Assembly: GCA_002310995.1 (NCBI GenBank)
Contig: DBYV01000036.1
Coordinates: forward strand, 1,066-57,193
DNA from: a bacterium UBP6_UBA1177
GTDB taxonomy: Bacteria > UBP6 > UBA1177
Direction of reading: 5' to 3'
DNA: 56,128 nt
Shown: positions 25,190 to 34,029 of the stretch, piece after piece
Layout of the letters: each line of letters opens with the position of its first letter
How positions within the stretch are numbered: position 1 is the stretch's first letter
Program-made: the position numbers and the translations under genes
Notes under the pieces: model-generated
The model's database searches: none
What the model was told of the DNA's origin: nothing
The model's input: the letters and a program-made list of their open reading frames with translations, nothing else

Positions 25190-28100
25190 TTATTCCACAC
25201 AAATTACAATATGACTGCTGCTCTTTGTATCGGTTGTCAAGCTTGCTGTATTGAAATTAACAACGTAAGCACTGCTAGCATCGTTGTTCAAGGTCGTGGA
25301 TGTCCACACAGTTCCTATAAATCCGGAAATCAGTGAACCTCCGTTTTCTGTGTCGAAGAGATAGAGGATTTCATTTACAGTTGGCAGTCTCATTTTGTTC
25401 ATGTTGTTGAAATCAGCAGTTTTGCATGCAAGAAGTGCATGTTCCCAGTCTACACCGTTTTCCAAATCTTCAAAATACCAGAGAGTAATAATGGTCGTTT
25501 CCTTGTCAATATCGTTTCCTGTGAGAAGTATATGACCGTATTCCAACAAAGTCTCTGGTTCCGGATAGTAATCCGAAGTTACACATTTTACCTGTGCCGT
25601 GCCGGAATATCCGAAACTCAAAGTTCCGTTTGAAGTTGAGAATACTGCACCTTCAGATGTCCAGTAGGAACCGTTAGTGTTGGTAAATCCTGAATAAATA
25701 TGGTTGCTTGTGCTGAAATCGGTAATTGTTGGCAGTTCCAGTATACTCGGCAGTCTCCACTCTTTATCTTCTAAATCAAGGTTTTCGCAGTATTCTATTG
25801 CCTCATCAAGTGTACAAGACGAGTCGGCAGCACAGCCGTTGTAAGAAGCCGGTGTTGTCTTCTGCCAAGTGAGCCCGGAAACTGTTTCTGTGATGGTATC
25901 ATCTTCAACAGTATAGGTTTGTGTCAGATACGAGAACTGCGGGCTTTGACCGTAGAAATTACTGCTCTCATCAGGGAATTCAAGCAGAGCTGCTGAATTG
26001 TCGTAGCACTGAGTCTGTTTTGTATCGAAGAAACGAATCTGGTAAGAAGGTTTGTATGCACAGTTTGTCAAGAGAGGCATACATTCATTATCACATTCAC
26101 TAATTAAGTAGTTGTTTTCGCCTTCAATCCATTCCTGGAATTGATAGAAAGTTTCACAAGGTATAGGTTCTTCCATCAATCCGGGTTCGCAGATTTCATC
26201 TTTGCCGATAACTCCGTCGCCACACGAGGAAATTCCGTTACATGTTTCGTTGCAGTGACCGTGATAACCGTTGTTAGGACCTTCATCACAGTCTTCTGAC
26301 GGATCTCCAGGCTTGAAGTTGACGACTTCGCAGCAGTTCTCTGTCGTATTTTCGTCGCAAAGATTGCGGTTGCTGGAATCTTCAGCTACCCATGCCTCAC
26401 ACTCATCTTCGCTTGCTTTCTGGATTTTTCCGTCACCGCAGTAGCCGTTCCAGTTTGTATCTAAACATAAGCTGTCACAGTGGTTGTAGTAAAGACCGTT
26501 GATATCTTGTTCGTCGCAGTTTTCATAAGCTCCTGGAACTACTTCGCAGTTGTTAAAACCTTCACAGTATTCACGCTGAATGATTCCGTCACCGCATTGT
26601 GCAGTGACCATACCGGTACATGTATCGTTGCAGTGTCCGTATGATCCGTTTTCGCCGCCCTGGTCGCACTCTTCGTTCATTCCTTCCATTACCTGGCAAC
26701 GGCTATATCCCTGGCAGTCCTCTCTCTGGATGATGTTGTCGCCGCAGTACGGAGTCATACCGGTGCATGTCAAGTTGCAGTATCCATTCTTGCCGTTGTT
26801 CGAGCCAGCATCGCAGTATTCAGAGGAATCACCTGGTGCGAATTCAACGACTTCGCAGCAATCTTCGGTTACGTATTCGCTGCAAATGTTAAGTCCGCAC
26901 TCTGCAAGGTTTGCCGTTTGCCGTTTGCCATCACCGCATCTGTAGTTGATAACGACATGACAAGTTTTGTCACAGTGACCGAAATCGCCGTTTACACCAT
27001 CGCCTTCATCGCAGTTTTCATCAGCTCCAGGAACAACTTCGCAGCAGTTTTCAGTTATATTTACATCACATCTGCTGCGGTTGCCGGGATCTTCTTCCAC
27101 CCATGCGTTGCACGCTTCATCGGTTGCTTTTTGTATTTTTCCGTCGCCGCATCTTTCAGGGCGTATGCCGGTGCATGTTTTGTTGCAGTGACCGTATTCT
27201 CCGTTGTAGAAGATGGTGTCATCGCATTCTTCTGAACCGCCAGGAACAACTTCGCAGCAGTTTTCAGTCGTGCTTTCATTGCAGAGGCTGCGGTTGCCTG
27301 GATCTTCAGCTACCCATGCGTTGCACGCTTCATCGGTTGCTTTTTGTATTTTCCCGTCGTTGCAGTAGCCTGTGTAACCGTCACAGGTTTCGTTGCATCT
27401 GTTACCATAAGTGCCGTTGTAGATTCCTTGGTCGCACAGTTCTTCCTCTTGTTTGATGTTGTCGCCGCAGCTGTTGACAGCGGAACAAGTCAGGTTGCAA
27501 TGATTGTATAGACCGTTATCCACGCCTTCATCGCAGTTTTCATTAGCACCCTCAGCAACTTCGCAGCAGTTTTCAGTCGTGCTTTCATCGCAGAGGCTGC
27601 GGTTGCCTGAATCTTCAGCTACCCATGCGTTGCACGCTTCATCGGTTGCCTTTTGTACTTTTCCGTCGTTGCATGTTCCGCCTCCGCCGAAACCGTCGCA
27701 GTTGGAGTTGCAGTACCCAGGAGCTTCCGCAGAATATTTGCCGTTGTTTTCGCCGCCGTCACACATTTCGTTAGCGCCTGCGGTGACGACGCAGCAGTTT
27801 TCAGTCGTGTTTTCATCGCAGGGAGTGTAACCCGCGCAGTCTGCACGCTGGACTTTTCCGTCGCCGCAGTAGCCGCCTTCATTGTAGCCGGAGCATGTCG
27901 CATTGCATTTTTCATAACCGCCGTTTTCATCGCCGTCGTCGCATATTTCGTTTGCACCAGGAACAACTTCACAGCAGTTTGCAGTAGTATTTTCGTCGCA
28001 GAGGCTGCGGTTGCCTGGATCTTCATCTACCCATGCGTTGCATGCTTCAAGGGTTGCTTTTTGTACTTTTCCGTCATTGCAGATAAACTTTGCAGTACAG

Positions 28101-31100
28101 GTTCTGTTGCATTTCCCATAATTGCCGTTGTCATTACCGTCGTCACATTCTTCGTTTACTCCCTCCAATTCAACGCAGTTTTCGTAGCCTGTGCAGTCTT
28201 CACGGTGAATGATTCCGTCACCGCATTTTGGTGCGTCACCGTCGCAGTCTTTGTTGCAGAAACCGTAAGATCCGTTGAAGGATGCGTTGTTGTCGCACTC
28301 TTCGCCATCGTCCTTGTTTCCGTCACCGCAGAATCCGCCTTCGCCATAACCATTGCATTGATGGTTGCAGTGCCCTGGAGCATCGTGCTTATAGTGACCG
28401 TTGTTATCAATGCCTTCGTCGCATACTTCGTTTGCACCTTCGAATTCCACACAATTCTTGTCTTCGTAACCTGTGCAATCTGTCCTCTGAAGTATTCCGT
28501 CGTTGCAGTACGGTGTGAATCCGGTGCATGTCGCATTGCAGAATCCGCCGTATTTTCCGTTGTTTGTCTCGCCTTCATCGCATACTTCGTTAGCGCCTGC
28601 GGTGACTACGCAGCCCTTGTCTTCGTAACCGGTGCAGTCAGCTCTCTGAAGTATTCCGTCGTTGCAGAATGCAGTTTGGCCGTTTTCGTATGTGCATGAA
28701 GAGGTGCAGACCTGACATTCTGTCTCGCCATAAGTACAGTAGATCTGAATGTTTCCGTAGTGTTCACACTCTTCTTCATCTTGTTTTACGGAATCGCCGC
28801 AGTAGCCGCCTTCGCCGTGGCCGTTACAGTCGGAATTGCAGTGACCGGGAGCATCGTGCTGGTAGTGACCGTTGTTATCCCTGCCATCGTCGCACGTTTC
28901 GAGTCCTTCCTGCGTTGTTCCGTCACCGCATTCGCCGAGTTTTGTATTACAGTCGCTTGAACAGTAGGAGCCGATACCCTGATGGTTGCCGACGTTGGGT
29001 TCAGCCTTGTCGCAGGCTTCGTTGTCCTGCTTTGTACCGTCTCCGCATGAGCCTGTAACTGTCATGCAGTCAGATGAGCAGTAGTCTCCGTTTTCGTTGT
29101 TGCCGTCGTCGCATGCTTCGTTGCCGTTTGTGATTCCGTCGCCGCAGTATGAAGTGATGCCGTCTTGTTCTACGCAGGATTTTGTGCAGACTTTGCAGCT
29201 TGTTTCGCCATAAGCGCAGTTTTCTTCGCCGTTGTTGTCACCATTGTCGCATGCTTCGTTAGCACCTTCCGTAATGGTGCAGTTGTCAAAACCGCCGCAG
29301 TTTGCGCGCTGTATGCTTCCGTCACCGCAGAAACCGCCTTCACCGCGGCCTTTGCAGTCGCTGTTACAGTATGCTGTAGAGACTGTCGTTGCGTATGGAG
29401 AGTATTTTCCGTTGTTGGTGCTGTCGTCGCATTTTTCACCGTTCGACTCGTCTGTTCCGCCGTTGCCGCAGTATGAAATCTCCGTTCCTGCCGCTTTTTT
29501 GCAGTTAGTGGTGCAGACTTCACAGCTTGTTTCGCCGTAAGGGCATTTTGTGTTGCCGTTCGGGTTTGTGCCGGTTTCACCGTTGTCGCACTCTTCATGG
29601 CCTTCTTTGCCGTTTATAGTTCCGTCGCCGCAGCGTCCGTTAAGTTTACAGTCAGCTGAGCAGTACGGGCTGTTCGGATCGTCAGCCTTGTTAGGATCGC
29701 ACTCTTCGTTATCCTGTTTTACACCGTCACCGCAGTAGCCTATGATTTTTTTACAGTCGCTTGAACAGTAGTACGGCCCGATTCCTGCGCCGGTGGTCGC
29801 CTTGTCACACTCTTCGTTATCCTGTTTTACACCGTCACCGCAGTATACCAGCTTTCCGATCTTTTTCTGGCAGTAAAGATCGCATACTTCACATTGTGCA
29901 AATGTATTGTAAGGACATTCCATGATTCCGTTTTTGCCGTCTCCGTAGTCGCAGGTTTCGATGCCTTCCTGAATAATTTCATCGCCGCAGCGTCCGAGAT
30001 TCTCCTGGCAGTTGTCTGAGCAGTAAACACCGATTCCCTGGCCTTCGCCGACACCTGATGGAGCTTTATCGCAGACTTCGAGTCCTTCCTGAACAGTTCC
30101 GTCGCCGCAGGAACCGAACGATGTCTGACAGTCGGCCGAGCAGTAGTCTCCGTCTTCGTTGTTGCCGTCGTCACATACTTCGTTCGCACCCGCGAAAACA
30201 ACGCAGTTCTTATAACCTGCACAGTTCTCCCTGTGAAGTATTCCGTCGCCGCAGTAGGGCGCATAATCTTTGCAGTTCGCAGCGCATTTGTTGTACTTGC
30301 CGTTTTCTGCTCCGTCATCGCACTCTTCCATATCAGGCTGCGTGCTACCATCACCGCATCTGTGCTCTATTTTTTGGCAGTCGTCGCTGCAGTAGGAACC
30401 GATTCCCTGGCCTTCGCCGACATCTGATGAAGCTTTATCGCATTTTTCAAAATCCTGCTTTATACCGTCACCGCATTCACCGAGTTTTGTCTGACAGTCT
30501 TCCGCACAGTAAGGATTGTTTCTCTTGTCGCACTCTTCGTTGGTCTGTTCTATACCGTCGCCGCAGTATCCAGTGATGGCTTGACAGTCAGCTCTGCAAT
30601 AGTCACCTGATGCGCGGTTTCCGTCGTCGCAGAGCTCGCCGTTGTCGAGAATGTTGTCACCGCAGACTGCCAAAGTGCAGTTTGTACGGCAGGTAATACC
30701 GAGAATGCCGGGTTCGTCACTGTTGTCTAAACCGTTGTCGCAATCTTCGCCGGGATCTTTGATGCCGTTTCCGCAGCCCGGAACGTAAGGCTCGGTGTCG
30801 CCATCCGGCATTGTGTCGGAATCTTCCGGCTCGTCCTCATCGTTTATTCCGGTGTCAGTATCATCTTGCGGCTGTGTATCGGAATCGTCATTGCCTGAAT
30901 CGGTATCGTCTTTAGTGTCGGTATCGGAATCGTCTTCCGTGTCGTTGTCATCCTTATCATCCGAATCGTCATTGTCTGTAGAATCTTCATCAGCGGTAGG
31001 TTCGCTGCATACTTTATCAATGCAGAGGAGCCCGTCTTTACAGTCGCTTTTTTTATTGCACGGATCACCGACTTCACCTTTATTCGTAATGGGTTCATCG

Positions 31101-31192
31101 TCGGGATAGTCGTAGACACTCTCTTTTTTGCCGTGGCATGAAGAGAGAAGCAGAACAAAAACCATGCAAAGTAAAATCTTAAAAACTTTCAT
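25190..31192 (-). CDS. Giant Cys-rich repeat lipoprotein with C-terminal DUF1566 domains
   Basis: 2000 residues. A lipoprotein signal (MKVFKILLC, Leu-rich core, LSSC) is followed by a small disulfide knot (CNKKSDCKDGLLCIDKVC), an Asp/Ser/Thr stalk (about 68-135) and then roughly 32 copies of a myxobacterial/DUF4215-type disulfide repeat, C(G/N)(D/N)G....E.CD.G...G.Y...C. Some units replace the acidic half with CTGYE.C or CNAW insertions. The last ~300 residues contain two DUF1566-like domains (EWRLPSILELPTI and MRLPTVNEILYL). The protein should form a long disulfide-stiffened rod carrying an adhesin-like tip, held by lipid at the cell surface; this is inference. AGGAG precedes the ATG. It is divergent from the propeller/AraC regulator gene. 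Confidence 0.92.
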   Translation of the reverse strand: MKVFKILLCMVFVLLLSSCHGKKESVYDYPDDEPITNKGEVGDPCNKKSDCKDGLLCIDKVCSEPTADEDSTDNDDSDDKDDNDTEDDSDTDTKDDTDSGNDDSDTQPQDDTDTGINDEDEPEDSDTMPDGDTEPYVPGCGNGIKDPGEDCDNGLDNSDEPGILGITCRTNCTLAVCGDNILDNGELCDDGNRASGDYCRADCQAITGYCGDGIEQTNEECDKRNNPYCAEDCQTKLGECGDGIKQDFEKCDKASSDVGEGQGIGSYCSDDCQKIEHRCGDGSTQPDMEECDDGAENGKYNKCAANCKDYAPYCGDGILHRENCAGYKNCVVFAGANEVCDDGNNEDGDYCSADCQTSFGSCGDGTVQEGLEVCDKAPSGVGEGQGIGVYCSDNCQENLGRCGDEIIQEGIETCDYGDGKNGIMECPYNTFAQCEVCDLYCQKKIGKLVYCGDGVKQDNEECDKATTGAGIGPYYCSSDCKKIIGYCGDGVKQDNEECDPNKADDPNSPYCSADCKLNGRCGDGTINGKEGHEECDNGETGTNPNGNTKCPYGETSCEVCTTNCKKAAGTEISYCGNGGTDESNGEKCDDSTNNGKYSPYATTVSTAYCNSDCKGRGEGGFCGDGSIQRANCGGFDNCTITEGANEACDNGDNNGEENCAYGETSCKVCTKSCVEQDGITSYCGDGITNGNEACDDGNNENGDYCSSDCMTVTGSCGDGTKQDNEACDKAEPNVGNHQGIGSYCSSDCNTKLGECGDGTTQEGLETCDDGRDNNGHYQHDAPGHCNSDCNGHGEGGYCGDSVKQDEEECEHYGNIQIYCTYGETECQVCTSSCTYENGQTAFCNDGILQRADCTGYEDKGCVVTAGANEVCDEGETNNGKYGGFCNATCTGFTPYCNDGILQRTDCTGYEDKNCVEFEGANEVCDEGIDNNGHYKHDAPGHCNHQCNGYGEGGFCGDGNKDDGEECDNNASFNGSYGFCNKDCDGDAPKCGDGIIHREDCTGYENCVELEGVNEECDDGNDNGNYGKCNRTCTAKFICNDGKVQKATLEACNAWVDEDPGNRSLCDENTTANCCEVVPGANEICDDGDENGGYEKCNATCSGYNEGGYCGDGKVQRADCAGYTPCDENTTENCCVVTAGANEMCDGGENNGKYSAEAPGYCNSNCDGFGGGGTCNDGKVQKATDEACNAWVAEDSGNRSLCDESTTENCCEVAEGANENCDEGVDNGLYNHCNLTCSAVNSCGDNIKQEEELCDQGIYNGTYGNRCNETCDGYTGYCNDGKIQKATDEACNAWVAEDPGNRSLCNESTTENCCEVVPGGSEECDDTIFYNGEYGHCNKTCTGIRPERCGDGKIQKATDEACNAWVEEDPGNRSRCDVNITENCCEVVPGADENCDEGDGVNGDFGHCDKTCHVVINYRCGDGKRQTANLAECGLNICSEYVTEDCCEVVEFAPGDSSEYCDAGSNNGKNGYCNLTCTGMTPYCGDNIIQREDCQGYSRCQVMEGMNEECDQGGENGSYGHCNDTCTGMVTAQCGDGIIQREYCEGFNNCEVVPGAYENCDEQDINGLYYNHCDSLCLDTNWNGYCGDGKIQKASEDECEAWVAEDSSNRNLCDENTTENCCEVVNFKPGDPSEDCDEGPNNGYHGHCNETCNGISSCGDGVIGKDEICEPGLMEEPIPCETFYQFQEWIEGENNYLISECDNECMPLLTNCAYKPSYQIRFFDTKQTQCYDNSAALLEFPDESSNFYGQSPQFSYLTQTYTVEDDTITETVSGLTWQKTTPASYNGCAADSSCTLDEAIEYCENLDLEDKEWRLPSILELPTITDFSTSNHIYSGFTNTNGSYWTSEGAVFSTSNGTLSFGYSGTAQVKCVTSDYYPEPETLLEYGHILLTGNDIDKETTIITLWYFEDLENGVDWEHALLACKTADFNNMNKMRLPTVNEILYLFDTENGGSLISGFIGTVWTSTTLNNDASSAYVVNFNTASLTTDTKSSSHIVICVE
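27251..27673 (-). repeat. Near-identical 114-base direct repeats inside the giant lipoprotein gene
   Basis: Bases 27251-27364 and 27560-27673 differ at only about five positions and are offset by 309 bases (103 codons). Weaker copies are near 26330, 27040 and 27980. They encode the CNAWV.ED.GNRS..... segments between CGDG units. Recombination between them would remove or add whole repeats in frame. Confidence 0.85.
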
Positions 31193-31218
31193 TGAAAACT
31201 CCTATATAAAACAACTAA

Positions 31219-31247
31219 ATTTTAAAAAACCGATGAAGTCTACTCAA
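31219..31247 (-). promoter_or_regulatory. Candidate sigma70-type promoter for the 2000-residue lipoprotein operon
   Basis: On the minus strand TTGAGT (31242-31247), 17-base spacer, TAAAAT (31219-31224), about 27 bases upstream of the start codon. Confidence 0.45.
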
Positions 31248-31292
31248 CCGGAGAAAAAAATCCAGTTTTTTGGTGTTTACGCCGCCTTTCGG

Positions 31293-31324
31293 TATTTCGA
31301 GATTACGAAAATTCGATATTTCGA
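31293..31324. promoter_or_regulatory. Candidate operator in the divergent lipoprotein/regulator gap
   Basis: The octamer TATTTCGA occurs twice (31293-31300 and 31317-31324), 24 bases apart, and the first copy begins an inverted repeat TTTCG-6-CGAAA (31295-31310). It lies between the two divergent promoters. AraC-type proteins commonly bind direct repeats of about this spacing, so the adjacent regulator is the natural candidate. Found by eye only. Confidence 0.3.
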
Positions 31325-31361
31325 CAAAAAAGATTGGCGGCGGCGACAAGAACGACAAAAC

Positions 31362-31389
31362 TTGCCAAAAAAAAACGGCTTTTTAAAAT
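31362..31389 (+). promoter_or_regulatory. Candidate promoter giving a leaderless regulator transcript
   Basis: TTGCCA (31362-31367), 16-base spacer, TAAAAT (31384-31389). A start seven bases beyond the -10 box would fall on the A of the ATG at 31396, and no Shine-Dalgarno-like sequence precedes that ATG. Confidence 0.45.
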
Positions 31390-31395
31390 AACGAC

Positions 31396-34029
31396 ATGTT
31401 TGGGCGTTTTTTACTTTTTTCAGTTCTGTTTTTCTTTTCCTTCGGGGTTTTCGGCGGCAGTTTTTCTTTCTCCGATTTTTTCTATTCCTCGTCCCGCTCG
31501 TGGACATCCGCATCAGGTCTGCCGCATAACAGTGTTACATCTTTTTACCGCGACGAAAACGGTCTGCTATGGACAGGAACGGTCGAAGGACTGGTCAGGA
31601 TAGATTCAAAATCGTCCAAAATCTTCAATACTAGCACTGATTCCGCGATTTTAAGTAATAAAATCAATGACTTATCTGGATGTTACGGCAAGGTTTTTGT
31701 TGCAACTCCTGTGGGTATTTCGGAGATAGGCGGAAGCGGGGCTGAAATCTCAAAACTCAGCGGAGCGCGCGGTATTTTTGATATAGAGGCTCTGGCTGAC
31801 TGTACTCTTTTTGCGACTGACGGCAAAGAGATAATGATGATAAAATCTAATAAAACAAGCAGGTTAAGCGAAAGATCCGGCTTCCCGGAGAGCTCTGTTT
31901 CATCTCTTTTTTCGGACGGATCGGTTTTCTACGCAGGTTTTGAAAACGGCGAAATCAGGGCTTTCGGGGAAAGCGGTTTTTCGGAAAATCTCTGTTCAGG
32001 AAACTCTTCGGCAGTAACCGCAGGAAAGGCTAAAGAGGGGAGGGTATTTGCCGGAACAGCAGACGGAACACTCTTCGAGATAAAGAACGGCAAATGTGTT
32101 AAGATTATAAAAACAGAGTCGCGGAAAGCGGTGACTTCGCTCGATTTTCTGGGCGAAACTGCTGCTTTTGTTTCGGACGGAGCACTTTTTTTCTCGGAAA
32201 ACGGCGCGCTTAAACCGTGCGGCGCTTTCTGTGATGCAGCAGGAAGCGCTTCGAAAGTAATGCTTGACGATGATTTCCTGTGGTTGTCCGGCAGCCGTGG
32301 AATTACTCTTTTTTATCCCGGAAAATTCATAACTTTGGGACGCGAGTCGGGGCTTTTTTCCGAAAAAGTCTATGCACTTGCCGAAGATGACGCCGGAAGG
32401 GTCTGGGCAGGGACGCGCGGCGGCGGTCTTTTTGTGTATGAAAACGAAAAGTTTAAATATGTTAAGGACAGAAAAGGGGATATAGGCCGTTTCGTCGGTG
32501 GACTGCTTCAGAATGCGGACGGAAATATTCTTGTCGGAACAACTTCCGGCATAGTTTCGTTTTCTCCTGAAAAAACGGGTGTTTTCCACAAAATGAAAAC
32601 TGCCGTGCCCGGTATAATGAGTGCCGTGAGTGTCATTTTCCGCGACAGAAAATCGCGTCTGTGGGCCGGAGGCAGCGGCGGTGCGATTTATCTTGACACC
32701 AAAAACGGATGGCATCTTCTCCGCAAATTCGGTGACGAATCAGATTTTGTTTCTGCAATCGCGCAGGACAGCCGCGGCAAAATCTGGTTTGCGGCCTCGA
32801 AAGGGCTCTGGCAGCTTGATGAAAATGATGAATTTCACGAAATAAATCAAGGTGTCGAAGGAAATATTCCAGTTAGTCTCCACATCAGTGAAAACGATGT
32901 TGTTTTTGTTGGTTCGATGCACGGCGGTATAACTTTGATATTTCCCGATCTCAAAACCGCGCAGCTCGATTCGCGGAAAGGGCTCTGCAGCGACACGATT
33001 TTGGGAATAACTTCGGATGACGACGGAAATTTGTGGTTTTCGAGCACGAACGGCATCTTTTCTCTGCCTGAAACAGAGGTCATTGCTGCAGCGAAAGGGG
33101 AAAAGAATTCGCTTTCATGCACTCCGTTCGATTCGACTGACGGAATCCGCCGCCCTGAATCGACAGGCGGTGTCCAGCCTTCGGTTTTGAAGAGAAAAAA
33201 CGGTGATTTATGGTTTCCGACCCTTGAAGGAATTGCCGTTTTGAAGAAAAACGGACGAAAAACTGCTAAATTTGAATCTCTTGCACCGGATGAAAAGGTA
33301 GATGCTGTCGAAGAAAACGAAGAAAAATCAAATGGCTATGCGATTTGGATACTGTTGGCGGCTTTTTTGGCGGGAGCAGTTGTTTTTGTGGCGAGAAGAC
33401 CTCACCCACAGCCACCCCTCAGACAGCCCGAGGCTGTCAGCTCCCCTGCTTCAGGGGAGCTGGACCCCTCAGCCCAGACCCCTCAGCCTTCGGCAGCTCC
33501 CCTGCCTCAGGGGAGCCTTGACCCCTCAGCCGTAAGCGGCAGCTCCACTGCTTCAGGGGAGCCTGAAAGCGGTGTAGATTCCGAATCTGAGTCCGAAAGC
33601 GCGGATGTTTTTGATCCGGCGGCCGATGAGGCTGAAGAAAAGCAGAAATATGAAGGATATCAGCTTGTTGACGATGAAATTGCCGCAGAATACGCGAAAG
33701 AGGCAAAAGATTTGATGGAAAAGGAAAAACTTTATAAAAATCCAGATCTTACACTTCCTGGACTTGCAAAGAAACTTAAACTTTCGGCAAACACGCTTTC
33801 CTATGTTCTTAACGGATACTGCGGACAGAGTTTCTACAATTTCGTCAATTCGTACCGCCTGGAAGAAGTCGTTTCGATGATGAACGATCCGAAGTGGGAT
33901 GATAAAAGCGTTCTTGAACTTCTCCTTGAAGCGGGATTCAAATCGAAGAGTACTTTCAATCCGATTTTTAAAAAATGGACGGGCAAAACTCCGAGCGAGT
34001 ACCGGAAGGAAATTCAGGAAAAAAGATAA
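31396..34029 (+). CDS. Membrane-spanning one-component regulator: periplasmic propeller + AraC-type HTH
   Basis: 877 residues. A signal/anchor (1-20) leads to a periplasmic sensor of two-component-regulator-type propeller repeats, visible as LLWTGTVEGLVRI, VWAGTRGGGLFVY, ILVGTTSGIVSF, LWAGGSGGAIYL, IWFAASKGLWQL, LWFSSTNGIFSL and LWFPTLEGIAVL. A membrane segment lies at about 648-666. A low-complexity cytoplasmic linker (about 670-745) is followed by an AraC-type HTH (about 775-875) with LTLPGLAKKLKLSANTLSYVLN and the GFKSKSTFNPIFKKWTGKTPSEYR signature. It resembles Bacteroidetes hybrid two-component regulators but lacks kinase and receiver domains. Position between the giant lipoprotein and pilus operons suggests it controls one or both. 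Confidence 0.9.
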   Translation: MFGRFLLFSVLFFFSFGVFGGSFSFSDFFYSSSRSWTSASGLPHNSVTSFYRDENGLLWTGTVEGLVRIDSKSSKIFNTSTDSAILSNKINDLSGCYGKVFVATPVGISEIGGSGAEISKLSGARGIFDIEALADCTLFATDGKEIMMIKSNKTSRLSERSGFPESSVSSLFSDGSVFYAGFENGEIRAFGESGFSENLCSGNSSAVTAGKAKEGRVFAGTADGTLFEIKNGKCVKIIKTESRKAVTSLDFLGETAAFVSDGALFFSENGALKPCGAFCDAAGSASKVMLDDDFLWLSGSRGITLFYPGKFITLGRESGLFSEKVYALAEDDAGRVWAGTRGGGLFVYENEKFKYVKDRKGDIGRFVGGLLQNADGNILVGTTSGIVSFSPEKTGVFHKMKTAVPGIMSAVSVIFRDRKSRLWAGGSGGAIYLDTKNGWHLLRKFGDESDFVSAIAQDSRGKIWFAASKGLWQLDENDEFHEINQGVEGNIPVSLHISENDVVFVGSMHGGITLIFPDLKTAQLDSRKGLCSDTILGITSDDDGNLWFSSTNGIFSLPETEVIAAAKGEKNSLSCTPFDSTDGIRRPESTGGVQPSVLKRKNGDLWFPTLEGIAVLKKNGRKTAKFESLAPDEKVDAVEENEEKSNGYAIWILLAAFLAGAVVFVARRPHPQPPLRQPEAVSSPASGELDPSAQTPQPSAAPLPQGSLDPSAVSGSSTASGEPESGVDSESESESADVFDPAADEAEEKQKYEGYQLVDDEIAAEYAKEAKDLMEKEKLYKNPDLTLPGLAKKLKLSANTLSYVLNGYCGQSFYNFVNSYRLEEVVSMMNDPKWDDKSVLELLLEAGFKSKSTFNPIFKKWTGKTPSEYRKEIQEKR
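33415..33563 (+). repeat. In-frame palindromic (REP/MITE-like) repeat elements inside the regulator gene
   Basis: Three copies of a GC-rich element start with CCCCTCAG (33415, 33479, 33522; a partial start also at 33465) and end with a hairpin. Copy 1 has two perfect hairpins: GACAGCC-3-GGCTGTC (33422-33438) and CAGCTCCCCTG-3-CAGGGGAGCTG (33438-33462). Copy 2 has GCTCCCCTG-3-CAGGGGAGC (33496-33516). Copy 3 has the same arms with one mismatch. All are translated as the Pro/Ser/Ala linker between membrane segment and HTH. Base use clearly differs from the AT-rich surroundings. Confidence 0.85.

Noticed and set aside
27653..28699. A 348-codon plus-strand frame opposite the 2000-residue lipoprotein gene
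   Set aside because: It is the antisense shadow of repeated Cys/Asp/Gly codons (Val/Ala/Phe-rich translation), with no start signal; the minus-strand gene has signal peptide, repeats and domains.
31396..34029. Full hybrid two-component system
   Set aside because: No histidine kinase H-box or ATPase motifs and no receiver Asp are visible between the membrane segment and the HTH; only a low-complexity linker.
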